Source: Arthrobacter sp. B6
GTDB lineage: Bacteria; Actinomycetota; Actinomycetes; Actinomycetales; Micrococcaceae
Reading direction: 5' to 3'
Length of the DNA stretch: 64,000 nucleotides
NCBI RefSeq assembly: GCF_001663775.1
Contig: NZ_KV467168.1
Location: 980,460 to 1,044,459, forward strand
Of the stretch, positions 16,150-25,162 are shown one piece after another (within the stretch, counting starts at the first letter, position 1; every line of letters starts with the position of its first letter). Under the pieces are notes generated by a model. The model did not search any database. It was not told where the DNA came from and saw only the letters and a list, made by a program, of their open reading frames with translations. Position numbers and translations under genes: made by a program.

Positions 16150-18261
16150 TTGCTTTCCCCTGGGTTCCGCAGTGTTTGCACAGGATCACCTGAGGTTCGT
16201 CCGGTTGGCATCTGGCCGCCGCTACGCTGGGATCCGAAGGCAAGTGAAGCATCTCGCAGCCCGCCGTGGCTGCTCCGGAAGGAACCCAAAATCAGTTCTT
16301 CAACTCCCGCGCGCCCGACAATTATCGCGTTCCTGCTCTCCGCCGTTTTGCTTGCCTCAACGGCGGTGGGAGCGGCAGCGCAGACGGCGCCCCCGGCCAC
16401 CGGCGCCACTGCACAAGACGAGCGCGGGCGTTACCTGGTTCAGTTCGCGCCCGGGACGGATGTCGCAGGGGCAGCCAAGGCGCTCGGCTCCCAGGGTATC
16501 GACGTCACCCGCACGTTTGCCACGGCAATCCGGGGTGCAGCCATCAAGGCGCCAGCGGCGCAGGCCGCTGCCCTCGTCCGCTCCGGGAAGGCCGTGGCAG
16601 TGGAACCGGACTACCCCGTCACGGTTGCCGAAACCCAATGGCAGGCCCCTTGGGGACTCGACCGCTCCGACCAGCGGGCCCTCCCTCTTTCCGGGACCTA
16701 CACACCACACTCGTCCGGCCTGGGCACCAGCGTCTACGTGGTCGACACCGGAATCCTCGCGTCGCATGTGGACTTCGGCGGCCGGGTTGCGTCCGGATGG
16801 ACAGCCAAGGCTGACGGCCTGGGGTCAAGCGACTGCAACGGCCACGGGACCCACGTGGCCGGAACCATCGGTGGAACTGTGCACGGCGTGGCCAAGTCCG
16901 CCACCCTCATCCCCGTGCGGGCGCTGGCCTGCGACGGTTCGGGCTACTACTCGGATGTGATTGCCGGACTCGACTGGGTTGCCGGCCACCACCGCGACGG
17001 AGTTCCAGCCGTAGTCAACCTCAGCATCGGCGGACCGGGCAGCAGCACGCTCGACGCCGCAGTCCAGGCCGTCATCGCCGACGGAGTATCTGCCATCGTC
17101 GCTGCAGGGAACAGCGCTGTAGACGCCTGCACGGCTTCCCCGGCACGCACGCCGGCGGCCATCACGGTCGCGGCCAGCGATTCCGCCGAGCGGCAGGCCT
17201 CCTTCTCCAACTTCGGCAGGTGCGTGGATCTCTATGCACCGGGGGTGGGCATCAAGTCCTCCTGGCACGAGTCTCCGACGGCCACGAAGACGATGGGCGG
17301 AACATCGATGGCCACGCCACACGTAGCCGGCGCCGCGGCGCTCCTGCTGTCCCAGAACCCCCACATGTCGCCCGCCCAAGTGTCCGATGCTGTGGTAGCT
17401 TCGGCCACCACGGGAATCATCATCGGAGCCACCAGCGGAACGCCCAATCGGCTGCTGTACAGTGCACCGGCCGTGGAAAGCAGCATTGCCTCCCGCCCGG
17501 GGGCGTTTTCGTCCCGGGCTCCCTTCCGCCAGCTGGACACCCGCAACGGCACCGGCGGCGTCACCGGGGCCGTCGCACCAGGAGCCACCATCCGCGTCCC
17601 CGTAACCGGCCGCGGCGGCATCCCCGCCACCGGCGTCTCCGCCGTCGCCGTCAACGTCACCGTCACCGACCCCACCACCGCCGGATTCATCACCGTCCAC
17701 GCCGGCGGCACCGCTCCCACCGGAACCTCCAACCTGAACTTCTCCGCACGACAGACCGTCCCCAACTTCGCCATCAGCCCCGTCGGCACCGACGGAACCA
17801 TCGCCCTGACCAACAACTCCAGCGGCACCGTCCACCTCGTCGCCGACACCTTCGGCTACCACCTCGCCGGAACGCCGGTGGACCCTGGCGCGTTTTCGTC
17901 CCAGGCTCCCTTCCGCCAGCTGGACACCCGCAACGGCACCGGCGGCGTCACCGGGGCAGTCGCACCAGGAGCCACCATCCGCGTCCCCGTAACCGGCCGC
18001 GGCGGCATCCCCGCCACCGGCGTCTCCGCCGTCGCCGTCAACGTCACCGTCACCGACCCCACCACCGCCGGATTCATCACCGTCCACGCCGGCGGCACCG
18101 CTCCCACCGGAACCTCCAACCTGAACTTCTCCGCACGACAGACCGTCCCCAACTTCGCCATCAGCCCCGTCGGCACCGACGGAACCATCGCCCTGACCAA
18201 CAACTCCAGCGGCACCGTCCACCTGGTCGCCGACACCTTCGGCTACCACATGTCCAAGTGA
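16150..18261 (+). CDS. secreted subtilisin-family (S8) serine protease with two C-terminal repeats
   Basis: Up to 703 aa. A signal peptide ([21 protein letters not shown]) is followed by an I9-type propeptide, then the S8 catalytic domain: Asp in VYVVDTGI, His in [10 protein letters not shown], Asn in AAGNSA, Ser in [13 protein letters not shown]. Two units of about 125 aa, each starting [14 protein letters not shown] and ending [10 protein letters not shown], follow; similar units occur in other actinobacterial exported proteins and probably bind a wall or substrate. The start is unclear. TTG at 16150 has an AGAAGGA site but adds about 47 residues before the signal peptide. The point where a normal signal peptide would begin, 16291, is ATC, with GGAAGGA seven bases before it. 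No ATG or GTG fits. Confidence 0.9.
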   Translation: MLSPGFRSVCTGSPEVRPVGIWPPLRWDPKASEASRSPPWLLRKEPKISSSTPARPTIIAFLLSAVLLASTAVGAAAQTAPPATGATAQDERGRYLVQFAPGTDVAGAAKALGSQGIDVTRTFATAIRGAAIKAPAAQAAALVRSGKAVAVEPDYPVTVAETQWQAPWGLDRSDQRALPLSGTYTPHSSGLGTSVYVVDTGILASHVDFGGRVASGWTAKADGLGSSDCNGHGTHVAGTIGGTVHGVAKSATLIPVRALACDGSGYYSDVIAGLDWVAGHHRDGVPAVVNLSIGGPGSSTLDAAVQAVIADGVSAIVAAGNSAVDACTASPARTPAAITVAASDSAERQASFSNFGRCVDLYAPGVGIKSSWHESPTATKTMGGTSMATPHVAGAAALLLSQNPHMSPAQVSDAVVASATTGIIIGATSGTPNRLLYSAPAVESSIASRPGAFSSRAPFRQLDTRNGTGGVTGAVAPGATIRVPVTGRGGIPATGVSAVAVNVTVTDPTTAGFITVHAGGTAPTGTSNLNFSARQTVPNFAISPVGTDGTIALTNNSSGTVHLVADTFGYHLAGTPVDPGAFSSQAPFRQLDTRNGTGGVTGAVAPGATIRVPVTGRGGIPATGVSAVAVNVTVTDPTTAGFITVHAGGTAPTGTSNLNFSARQTVPNFAISPVGTDGTIALTNNSSGTVHLVADTFGYHMSK
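17504..18252 (+). repeat. two nearly identical 387-bp tandem repeats inside the subtilase gene
   Basis: The unit beginning CGTTTTCGTCCC at 17504 recurs at 17891, a period of 387 bp (129 codons). I see only a handful of base differences between the copies (for example cccgggct versus cccaggct, and gccgtcgc versus gcagtcgc). This points to a recent duplication or ongoing gene conversion. Confidence 0.9.
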
Positions 18262-18302
18262 TACCGGAATGATGACAACGGATCGCACCCTACTCGAATT
18301 AG

Positions 18303-18316
18303 TAAGGCAAGCCTTA
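18303..18316. promoter_or_regulatory. palindrome resembling a DtxR/IdeR iron box
   Basis: TAAGGC-AA-GCCTTA is a perfect 14-bp palindrome, preceded by TTAG. It lies 37 bp before the ATG at 18353. The core resembles iron-regulator boxes of actinobacteria, but the outer positions do not match the 19-bp consensus well. Confidence 0.35.
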
Positions 18317-18352
18317 GCTGAGAGCCGGATCACAAAGTGCCAAGATGATGGC

Positions 18353-18991
18353 ATGCGCATGGATCACGTCTCTTACGCCTGTGAACAAGATGGCCTGGCT
18401 GCCACCACCGAACGTATTTCATCCGCCCTCGGCGTCGAAGCCGTGAAGGGTGGAGTGCACCCCCGTTTCGGAACCCGGAACATGATTATCCCGCTCGCCG
18501 GGCACAAGTATCTTGAAGTCGTCGAGGTGCTTGACCACCCGGCATCGGACAAGGCACCGTTCGGACAGGCCGTCCGTGCACGGTCCGCGGCCGGCGGCGG
18601 CTGGATGGGCTGGTGCGTCGAAGTTGACGACCTTGCCCCGTTCGAAGAACGCCTGGGCCGGTCCGCCGTCAACGGCAACCGCAAGTTCCCGGACGGCCGC
18701 GAACTGGTCTGGAAGCAGATCGGCATCCTGGGCCTGATCGCGGACCCGCAGGTCCCGTACATGCTCAAATGGGAAGGCGACCCCGCCCTCCACCCGTCCA
18801 ACGCCTACGACAGCAACGTCAAGATGTCCTGCCTGACCATCGCTGGTTCGGCTGCGCGGGTGACCGAATGGCTGGGCGAACCGGTGGAAAAGCCGCTCGA
18901 GGACGTGGCCGTTGACTGGGTGGCTCCACACGGAACCCCCGGCATCCTGTCCGTCACCTTCGAAACCGCTTCCGGAGCCGTCACCATCTGA
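18353..18991 (+). CDS. glyoxalase-like (VOC) domain protein
   Basis: A 212-aa cytoplasmic protein. The N-terminus (MRMDHVSYACE...GLAATTERIS) is the first beta-alpha unit of a VOC fold, followed by GVHPRFGTRNMIIPL and YLEVVEVLDHP, where metal ligands of such enzymes usually lie. The second half (GWCVEVDDL, PYMLKWEG) repeats the fold. It fits the Glyoxalase_3 type; such proteins are mostly uncharacterised. I start at ATG 18353 (18359 is also possible); the frame is open to 18269 but would overrun the palindrome just upstream. Confidence 0.75.
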   Translation: MRMDHVSYACEQDGLAATTERISSALGVEAVKGGVHPRFGTRNMIIPLAGHKYLEVVEVLDHPASDKAPFGQAVRARSAAGGGWMGWCVEVDDLAPFEERLGRSAVNGNRKFPDGRELVWKQIGILGLIADPQVPYMLKWEGDPALHPSNAYDSNVKMSCLTIAGSAARVTEWLGEPVEKPLEDVAVDWVAPHGTPGILSVTFETASGAVTI

Positions 18992-19049
18992 TTGCCCTGT
19001 TCCACCGGGCCGTCACGGTCCGCCCGGCAGCGATGCCCGGGCAACAAAC

Positions 19050-19101
19050 TTCGGCCGCCATCAGCGGGTGCCAACGTCGTCACCCACCGATGGCGGCCGA
19101 A
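19050..19101. terminator. 21-bp inverted repeat between convergent genes
   Basis: The arm TTCGGCCGCCATC plus eight more bases (19050-19070) pairs with 19081-19101 with two mismatches and a 10-base loop. It sits between the glyoxalase-like stop (18991) and the convergent CPBP stop (19107). No T-tract; it may end transcription in both directions. Confidence 0.55.
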
Positions 19102-19106
19102 TCCCC

Positions 19107-19883
19107 TTAACCCAGCCCCACGGCCTTGCCGAAGAGGCTGAACCCGACGAACGCCACGATGTCCAGCAGGGCATGGGCAACCACCAGCGGCATCACGCGC
19201 CCGGTCTTCGTGTACAGCCACGCGAAGACCACCCCCATCACGGCGTTGCCGATGAACGGGCCGAATCCCTGATAAAGGTGGTAGCTGCCGCGCAGCATGG
19301 CGCTGGCAAAAATCGCCAGCGGCATGCTCCAGCCGAACGCGCCGAAGCGGTTCAGGAGATACCCCACCACGATCACTTCCTCCACCACGGCATGCCGAAG
19401 GGCGGACAGGATCAGGACAGGAACGGTCCACCAGTAGGCATCGAGCGCACTGGGAATGATGGCGGTGGTGATTCCCAGGGCCCTGCCCGCAGCGTAGAGG
19501 CCCAGCGACGGAACGCCGATCAGGGCAGCGAGGCCCACACCTTGCAGCAGGTCCCGGCCAGGCCGGGCGAAGTCGAAGCCGAGCTTGCGGAACGCGGAGC
19601 CGCCGTGCGGCGCGCCGGGCGTGGCCTGCCGGTGGTCGGTGAGGAAGTAGATGACCAGCACCACCGGAACCAGCGCAAAGATGATGTCCAGCAGCTGGTA
19701 GGTGAGGTCGAAGTATTCCCGGCTGCTCTGCGAACGGTTAAGCGTGGAGGTGCCTTCGGCCAGCGGTGCCCGCGTCATCTTGTCCAGCAGCTGCACCACT
19801 GAGTAAACGGCGGACTGCCCCAGGGACAGGCCCAGGACAATCCATACTTCGAGCCGCAACCGACGGCGGGAGGGAACCAGCAT
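19107..19883 (-). CDS. CPBP-family intramembrane glutamic endopeptidase
   Basis: About 258 aa with seven or eight membrane helices. The signature HAVVEEVIVVGYLLNRFG contains the paired Glu of the CAAX-protease/bacteriocin-processing (CPBP) family, and a later helix holds the paired His region RGSYHLYQG and a third His in VAHALLDIV. The start is the ATG at 19883 (M-L-V-P-S-R); the open frame to 20024 would overlap the divergent phosphatase gene. The substrate is unknown; members process or protect against peptides, or modify membrane proteins. Confidence 0.85.
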   Translation of the reverse strand: MLVPSRRRLRLEVWIVLGLSLGQSAVYSVVQLLDKMTRAPLAEGTSTLNRSQSSREYFDLTYQLLDIIFALVPVVLVIYFLTDHRQATPGAPHGGSAFRKLGFDFARPGRDLLQGVGLAALIGVPSLGLYAAGRALGITTAIIPSALDAYWWTVPVLILSALRHAVVEEVIVVGYLLNRFGAFGWSMPLAIFASAMLRGSYHLYQGFGPFIGNAVMGVVFAWLYTKTGRVMPLVVAHALLDIVAFVGFSLFGKAVGLG

Positions 19884-19956
19884 GTTCCCATCTTGCCTGC
19901 AGTTTCTGGTTCTTTCCTGATTTGGCCTTCCCGCGCGGGACTTATGCTTGGGGCTT

Positions 19957-20637
19957 ATGAGCGCGCCAGGGAAAATCATCATGATCCGGCACGGCCAGTC
20001 CGCAGCCAACGCCGACACTTCCATCTACAACCGCGTGCCGGACTACCGCATCCCGCTGACTCCCCTGGGCGTGGAACAGGCCACCGCCGCGGGCGAGAGG
20101 ATCCGCCGGGAGCTGGACGGCCGCCAGGTCTGCGTCTACGTGTCGCCGTACCTGCGGGCTCACCAGACGCTGGAAGCGCTCAACCTTGGCAGCCTCACGG
20201 AACGGGTGATCGAAGAGCCTCGGCTCCGTGAACAGGACTGGGCCAACTTCCAGCTCAGCGGGGACATCGAGGACCAGAAGGAACTCCGCAACGCCTACGG
20301 CCACTTCTTCTACCGCTTCCGCGAGGGCGAGTCCGGCTCCGACGTCTACGACCGGATCTCCTCCTTCATGGAAACCCTCTACCGGCACTGGTCCAAAGCC
20401 GACTACGCACCGAACACTCTGCTGGTGACCCATGGGCTGACGATGCGGCTCTTTTGCATGCGGTGGTTCCACTGGTCCGTGGAATACTTCGAGTCCCTCA
20501 ACAACCCGGACAATGCCGACGTTCGGACGCTGGTGCGCACCGACGAGGACAAGTATGAACTGGACATTCCCTTCAGCCAATGGGTGGACCGCCGAGTGGA
20601 CGAGACAGTACTGGACGCCCCGCCCATGGTGTTCTGA
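19957..20637 (+). CDS. histidine phosphatase family protein (phosphoglycerate mutase-like)
   Basis: A 226-aa enzyme. The catalytic RHGQSAAN lies at about residues 11-18; the second phosphate-pocket Arg is in SPYLRAHQT, the acid in LREQDWANFQ, and the late His in VTHGLTMRLF. It is shorter than true glycolytic PGM and fits the broad branch-1 phosphatases. Start is the ATG at 19957; a TTG at 19948 would add three residues. It is convergent with the DeoR gene; only 10 bp separate their stops. Confidence 0.88.
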   Translation: MSAPGKIIMIRHGQSAANADTSIYNRVPDYRIPLTPLGVEQATAAGERIRRELDGRQVCVYVSPYLRAHQTLEALNLGSLTERVIEEPRLREQDWANFQLSGDIEDQKELRNAYGHFFYRFREGESGSDVYDRISSFMETLYRHWSKADYAPNTLLVTHGLTMRLFCMRWFHWSVEYFESLNNPDNADVRTLVRTDEDKYELDIPFSQWVDRRVDETVLDAPPMVF

Positions 20638-20647
20638 CCGGCGGGTC

Positions 20648-21436
20648 CTAGTGCGGGGCCACGATCACTTCGGTGCCGTTGGCCTCAAACGCGGCCTTGT
20701 CCGCCGCTGAAATCCCGGCGTCGGTGATGAGGCGGCTGAAATCGTAGCCGTCCATGGTGGCGAAGGCCCGGACACCCACCTTGGAGGAATCCGCCAGCAC
20801 GTAGGACACGCGCGCCCGGCTGGCGAGCAGGGCGTTCACCGACGCCTCGCCTTCACCGGTATTGGTGGGGCCGACTACCGGGTCGATGCCGTTGACGCCG
20901 ATAAAGGCGATGTCCAGGACCACCTTCTGCATGATGATGTCCGTGTAGGGCCCCACGAGCTCGTAGGAGCGTGGATTCAGGATGCCGCCGGTCACCATGA
21001 CCTTGATGTTGGGCCGCACGGCCAGCTGCGAGGCAATGTTGATCGCGTTGGTGACCACGGTGAGGGTGGGCTGGTTGGAGGGGGCGTTGAGGTCCTCGCG
21101 GGTTGCCAGGATCTGCGCCAGGGCGGTGCTGGTGGTGCCGCCGCAAAGGCCGATCACGGCCCCGGGGCGGATGAGTGCCGAAGCGGCCTGCGCGATCTCT
21201 TCCTTGGCTTCGGCGTGGTCGTCGCGGTTGTACCGGCCCGGCAGGTCGTAGGCGAGAGCGCCGGTGGTGGCGCCGCCCCGGGTCCGGGTCAGCAGCCGGC
21301 GCTTGGCCAGGCTGTCAAGGTCCCGGCGGGCCGTGGCGGGGGAAACTCCGAGCTCGGAGACGATCTCCTCCACCTCCACCTGGCCGGTTTTCGCGAGGAT
21401 GTCCAGGATGGCCGTCAGGCGGTCGGTACGGGTCAT
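20648..21436 (-). CDS. DeoR-family transcriptional regulator
   Basis: A 262-aa regulator. The N-terminal winged helix (MTRTDRLTAILDIL...VEEIVSELGVSPATARRDL) is typical of DeoR proteins, followed by the linker TRTRGGA and a DeoR sensor domain with GGTTSTALAQ (phosphosugar loop), VVTNAINIA and FIGVNGIDP. Such regulators usually sense a phosphorylated sugar. It is the last gene after tdh-kbl-FAD oxidase-hutI on the same strand, but it has its own TATAAT promoter flanked by an inverted repeat, suggesting autoregulation. The target genes are not evident here. Confidence 0.9.
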   Translation of the reverse strand: MTRTDRLTAILDILAKTGQVEVEEIVSELGVSPATARRDLDSLAKRRLLTRTRGGATTGALAYDLPGRYNRDDHAEAKEEIAQAASALIRPGAVIGLCGGTTSTALAQILATREDLNAPSNQPTLTVVTNAINIASQLAVRPNIKVMVTGGILNPRSYELVGPYTDIIMQKVVLDIAFIGVNGIDPVVGPTNTGEGEASVNALLASRARVSYVLADSSKVGVRAFATMDGYDFSRLITDAGISAADKAAFEANGTEVIVAPH

Positions 21437-21470
21437 GGGGGCCTTTCAGCGTCAAACAGTCATCAAATTA

Positions 21471-21516
21471 TGACGTTTTGTGATTATAACAGACCTGGAA
21501 CGATCACTAAACGTCA
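21471..21516 (-). promoter_or_regulatory. DeoR promoter with flanking inverted-repeat operator
   Basis: The arms TGACGTTTTGTGAT (21471-21484) and ATCACTAAACGTCA (21503-21516) are reverse complements in 13 of 14 positions. On the minus strand a perfect TATAAT (21483-21488) sits at the edge of one arm, 46 bp before the DeoR start. I see no clear -35 at 17 bp. Confidence 0.6.
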
Positions 21517-21530
21517 AATTCGACTGAAGG

Positions 21531-22742
21531 TCAGCGCGCCGGGACACCCGCCCGCCACACAGCGTACGTCAGTGGCATGCCCGGGCGGTAGGCGAGGTGG
21601 GTGGCGGATGGCGCGTTGAGCATGTGCACGTCGGCCCGGTGGCCGACGGCGAGGGAACCCACCGCCCGTTCGCCGTCGGCGTCGTTCCCGGTTTCCCGGT
21701 GCAGCGCCAGGGCACCGCCGTACGTCGCGGCGCGGACCGCCTCATGGACGCTGAGCCGCATCTGGAGCACAGCCGTGGCCACGCAGAAGGCCATGGAACT
21801 GGTATAGGAAGTACCGGGGTTGCAGTTGGAGGCCAGGGCCACCTGCGCGCCGGCGTCCAGCAGCGCGCGCGCCGGGGGCAGCGGTTGCCGGGTGGACAGG
21901 TCGCACGCCGGAAGGCAGGTGGCCACGGTCCCCCGGGCTCCTGTGCCGGTTGAGGGGTCCCAGCCGGTCCAGCTGTCCGCCAATGCAGCCACATCCTGGC
22001 TGGCGAGGTAGTTGACGTGGTCTACGCTGGCCGCGCCCAGTTCTGTAGCGAGCTGCACGCCGGGGCCCTCGCCCAGCTGGTTACCGTGGACACGGATGCC
22101 CAGGCCGGCGTCCCGGCAGGCCTGAAGCACACGGCGGGACTGCTCCGCGGTGAAGGCACCCTTCTCGCAGAACACATCCGCCCACCGGACGTAGGGCCGG
22201 ACGGCGTCCAGCATGGGCCCGCAGACGAGGTCGGTGTAGGCGTCGGCATCGAGGCCGGCGGGGACCAGGTGGGCGCCAAGGTAGGTGACTTCGTCGGCCA
22301 CCGTAGAGGCGATCCGGGCGCTCCGGGCCTCATGCTCGGTGTCCAACCCGTACCCGGTCTTGGTTTCGAGGTACGTGGTGCCCAGGGATACAGCCTCGGA
22401 GACGCGGGCCATCGCCAGCCTGGTGAGGTCGAAATCGGACGTGCGGCGGGTGGCATCCACAGTGACGGCGATCCCGCCGGCCGAATACTGCTCCCCCGCC
22501 ATCCGGGCCTCGAACTCCGCGGTGCGGTCCCCGGCGAAGACCAGGTGGGTATGGGAATCCACCCACCCGGGCAGCACTGCCCGGCCGCCGGCGTCCACGG
22601 CGTCATCAGCCGCGGGGGCTGACGCGGCCTGGCCAAGCCAAGCAATCCGTTCCCCCTCGATCACCATGGCGGCGTCTTTCAGGACCCGGTGTTCCAGGTC
22701 CTGGGTCATCAGCTCGGCAATATTGGTGATCAGGGTGCTCAT
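21531..22742 (-). CDS. hutI: imidazolonepropionase
   Basis: Metal-dependent amidohydrolase of 403 aa; it opens the imidazolone ring in histidine degradation to give formiminoglutamate. Metal-binding DSHTHLVFAGDR near residue 62, substrate loop LETKTGYGLD, metal His in VHGNQLGEG and DHVNYL, and ALASNCNPGTS near the C-terminus are all as in HutI. It begins 11 bp after the FAD oxidoreductase, so it is co-transcribed with it. The other hut genes (hutH, hutU, and the final hydrolase) are not in this window, which is unusual for this pathway. Confidence 0.92.
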   Translation of the reverse strand: MSTLITNIAELMTQDLEHRVLKDAAMVIEGERIAWLGQAASAPAADDAVDAGGRAVLPGWVDSHTHLVFAGDRTAEFEARMAGEQYSAGGIAVTVDATRRTSDFDLTRLAMARVSEAVSLGTTYLETKTGYGLDTEHEARSARIASTVADEVTYLGAHLVPAGLDADAYTDLVCGPMLDAVRPYVRWADVFCEKGAFTAEQSRRVLQACRDAGLGIRVHGNQLGEGPGVQLATELGAASVDHVNYLASQDVAALADSWTGWDPSTGTGARGTVATCLPACDLSTRQPLPPARALLDAGAQVALASNCNPGTSYTSSMAFCVATAVLQMRLSVHEAVRAATYGGALALHRETGNDADGERAVGSLAVGHRADVHMLNAPSATHLAYRPGMPLTYAVWRAGVPAR

Positions 22743-22753
22743 GACACCATTCT

Positions 22754-23863
22754 TCAGCGCCGGATGGACCAGCGGGTGGCGGCCAGCGCCTCAGCTGTCC
22801 GGGATGCCGGACTGCCGTCTCCGTACCCGGCGTCCTGCCCGGCCAGGATCTGGGCGGCGGCCAGCTCCGCCATCGCCGCCGAGGTCTGGAATCCGTAGCC
22901 GCCCTGTCCGGCGAGCCAGTAGAATCCGCGGGCCTCGGCGTCGAACCCTGCCACGGGGACGCCGTCGGCCGCCTCGGTCCGGAGCCCGGTCCAGGCACGG
23001 CGGACTCCCCCGATCCCGAGCGTGGTCACCTGGTTGAGCCGTTCGATCAGGCGCTCGATGTCGCCGGGCCGGGGCCGGGCGTCCTCCGGTCCGCTGGGGA
23101 CGGCTTCCGACGGCGAGACCAGGACATCGGTGCCTTCGCGGCGGAAGTAAAACGTCTTGTCCGCTGCGGCCACCATGGGACTGTGCTCGGGCAGGGGGCG
23201 GTCGACGCCGACAATCGCCGCGGTGCGCCGGTATGGCTGCAGCCCGAGCTTCTCCACCCCGCTGATGACGGCGAGTTCGTCCGCCCAGGCGCCTGCCGCG
23301 TTGACCATAACGCCGGCCTGGAACGCCTCCTGCCCGGCGCCGATTTGCCAGCCCGAACCCAGCCGCTGGGCCGAATGCACCCGCGCGCCGGTGATGATGT
23401 CCGCGCCGGCGGCTTCTGCCCGCTGCCGGTGGTCGGCCAGCAGCAGCGGGGCGTCGCAGCCGAAGGAACCGGTGTCCAGACCGGCGGCGGAAAAGGTGTC
23501 CGGCACCAGCGCGGGGCACAGTTCCAGGGCTTCGGCGACGGGAATAGGGCGCATCTGGCCGCTGGCCTCGGCGCGGACAGACTCCTCCGTGCCGACGAGC
23601 ATAAAGCTGCGCGGCGACAGGACAGGCCGGGGCAGCTCAGTGTCCCGTGCGGCCACCAGTTCCAGCGTCCGGACCGTGAGCTCCTGCACGACGGCGGGGC
23701 CGTAACTGGGGATCAGCTGGCGGGCGGAGCGGGAGGACGTGTGGTACGCCAGCTCCTGCTCAGCTTCCACCAGGGCGACGCTGCACTTGGCGGCGAGCGC
23801 TGAAGCCAGGGACAGGCCGGCTATGCCGCCGCCGACAATAAGGACATCGTAATGTGCTGCCAT
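22754..23863 (-). CDS. FAD-dependent oxidoreductase (DAO family)
   Basis: A 369-aa flavoprotein. The N-terminal Rossmann motif DVLIVGGGIAGLSLASALA binds the FAD, followed by Arg-rich RSARQLIPSYGP; later VNAAGAWADELA and the C-terminal GFYWLAGQGGYGFQTS are characteristic of glycine/D-amino-acid oxidase-type enzymes. There is no signal peptide. It lies between kbl (93 bp upstream) and hutI (11 bp downstream). The position after the threonine-to-glycine pathway makes glycine or another small amine or amino acid a plausible substrate, but this is inference. Confidence 0.85.
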   Translation of the reverse strand: MAAHYDVLIVGGGIAGLSLASALAAKCSVALVEAEQELAYHTSSRSARQLIPSYGPAVVQELTVRTLELVAARDTELPRPVLSPRSFMLVGTEESVRAEASGQMRPIPVAEALELCPALVPDTFSAAGLDTGSFGCDAPLLLADHRQRAEAAGADIITGARVHSAQRLGSGWQIGAGQEAFQAGVMVNAAGAWADELAVISGVEKLGLQPYRRTAAIVGVDRPLPEHSPMVAAADKTFYFRREGTDVLVSPSEAVPSGPEDARPRPGDIERLIERLNQVTTLGIGGVRRAWTGLRTEAADGVPVAGFDAEARGFYWLAGQGGYGFQTSAAMAELAAAQILAGQDAGYGDGSPASRTAEALAATRWSIRR

Positions 23864-23956
23864 GGCTCCATCCTTGCAGAGTTGCGGTGCGGCCGCGCCG
23901 GAATTGGCCGCACTGTAACTCCGGCGGGGTTCAGCCTGCAGGACAGCCGACGCGGT

Positions 23957-25153
23957 TCAGTCAGCCACCGCGGCACGGCTGGCCACGAAGGCACCCACGC
24001 ACGCTTCGACGTCGTCCGCCGTGTGTGAGGCCGAGAGCTGCACCCGGATCCTGGCGGCACCGCGCGGGACCACCGGGAAACTGAACGCGGTCACGAAGAC
24101 GCCGTGCCGGAGCATCTGGTCCGCCACTTTGGCGGCCATCACGGCGTCCCCGAACATGACGGGGACGATCGCGTGTTCGCCGTCCAGGAGTTCAAAGCCT
24201 TCTTCGGTCATCCTGCGCCGGAACAGGCGGGCATTCTCGAACAGGCGGGCCCGCAGCTCACCGGAATTCTCCACCAGGTCCAGCGCCTTGATGGTCGCGG
24301 CGACGATCGCGGGGGCCAGGGAGTTGGAGAACAGGTACGGGCGTGCCTTCTGGCGGAGCATGGCCACCACTTCGCTGCGGCCGGACACATAACCGCCGGA
24401 GGCACCGCCCAGCGCCTTGCCGAACGTTCCGGTATAGATGTCCACGCGGTGGGAGACGCCGGCGTGTTCAGGGGTTCCGGCCCCGGTGGCACCCATGAAG
24501 CCGACGGCGTGGGAATCGTCCACCATGACCAGGGCGTCGTGCTTCTCGGCGAGGTCGCAGATGGCCTCCAGCGGGGCGAGGTAGCCGTCCATGGAGAACA
24601 CGCCGTCGGTCACAATAATCCTGCGCCGGGCATCTTTCGCCTCCAGGAGCTTGGCCTCCAGGTCCGCCATGTCCTGGTTGGCGTAGCGGAAGCGCTGCGC
24701 CTTGCAGAGCCGGATGCCGTCGATGATGGAGGCGTGGTTGAGGGCGTCGGAGATAATGGCGTCCTCCGGCCCGAAGAGGGATTCGAAGACGCCGCCGTTG
24801 GCGTCAAAGCAGCTGGAGAACAGGATGGTGTCCTCGGTCCCCAGGAACCGGGAAACCCGGGCTTCGAGCTCCAGGTGCATGTCCTGGGTGCCGCAGATGA
24901 AGCGGACGCTGGCCATGCCGAAGCCGCGGGTGTCCATGGCGGCCTTGGCGGCGTCGATGATGTCCGGGTGATCGGCCAGGCCCAGATAGTTGTTGGCGCA
25001 GAAGTTCAGGACACTGGCGCCCTGCTGGCCGATCTTTCCCGCCGTGACATGGCTGGACTGCGGTGAGTTGATGCTCCGTTCGGTCTTGAAGAGCCCGGCG
25101 CTGCGGATGTCATCCAGTTCAGCCTGCAACTGGTCTTTGATCGAGGTGTACAT
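23957..25153 (-). CDS. kbl: glycine C-acetyltransferase (2-amino-3-ketobutyrate CoA ligase)
   Basis: PLP enzyme of 398 aa that cleaves 2-amino-3-ketobutyrate with CoA into glycine and acetyl-CoA, the second step of threonine degradation. The PLP lysine is in [28 protein letters not shown] holds the cofactor Asp/His; [13 protein letters not shown] is the N-terminal substrate region. Its length equals that of the E. coli enzyme. The ATG at 25153 is 9 bp after the tdh stop, so the two form one operon. Confidence 0.95.
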   Translation of the reverse strand: MYTSIKDQLQAELDDIRSAGLFKTERSINSPQSSHVTAGKIGQQGASVLNFCANNYLGLADHPDIIDAAKAAMDTRGFGMASVRFICGTQDMHLELEARVSRFLGTEDTILFSSCFDANGGVFESLFGPEDAIISDALNHASIIDGIRLCKAQRFRYANQDMADLEAKLLEAKDARRRIIVTDGVFSMDGYLAPLEAICDLAEKHDALVMVDDSHAVGFMGATGAGTPEHAGVSHRVDIYTGTFGKALGGASGGYVSGRSEVVAMLRQKARPYLFSNSLAPAIVAATIKALDLVENSGELRARLFENARLFRRRMTEEGFELLDGEHAIVPVMFGDAVMAAKVADQMLRHGVFVTAFSFPVVPRGAARIRVQLSASHTADDVEACVGAFVASRAAVAD

Positions 25154-25162
25154 GGTGCTCCT

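Noticed and set aside
17504..18252. Repeats considered as a CRISPR array
   Set aside because: There are only two long units, in frame within a coding region, with no short repeats, spacers or cas genes.
16825..18360. 511-aa minus-strand frame with Gly/Asp repeats
   Set aside because: It is the antisense of the subtilase repeats; the repetition is inherited from the real gene.
19884..20024. N-terminal extension of the CPBP protease
   Set aside because: It would overlap the divergent phosphatase gene, which has a clear catalytic start region.
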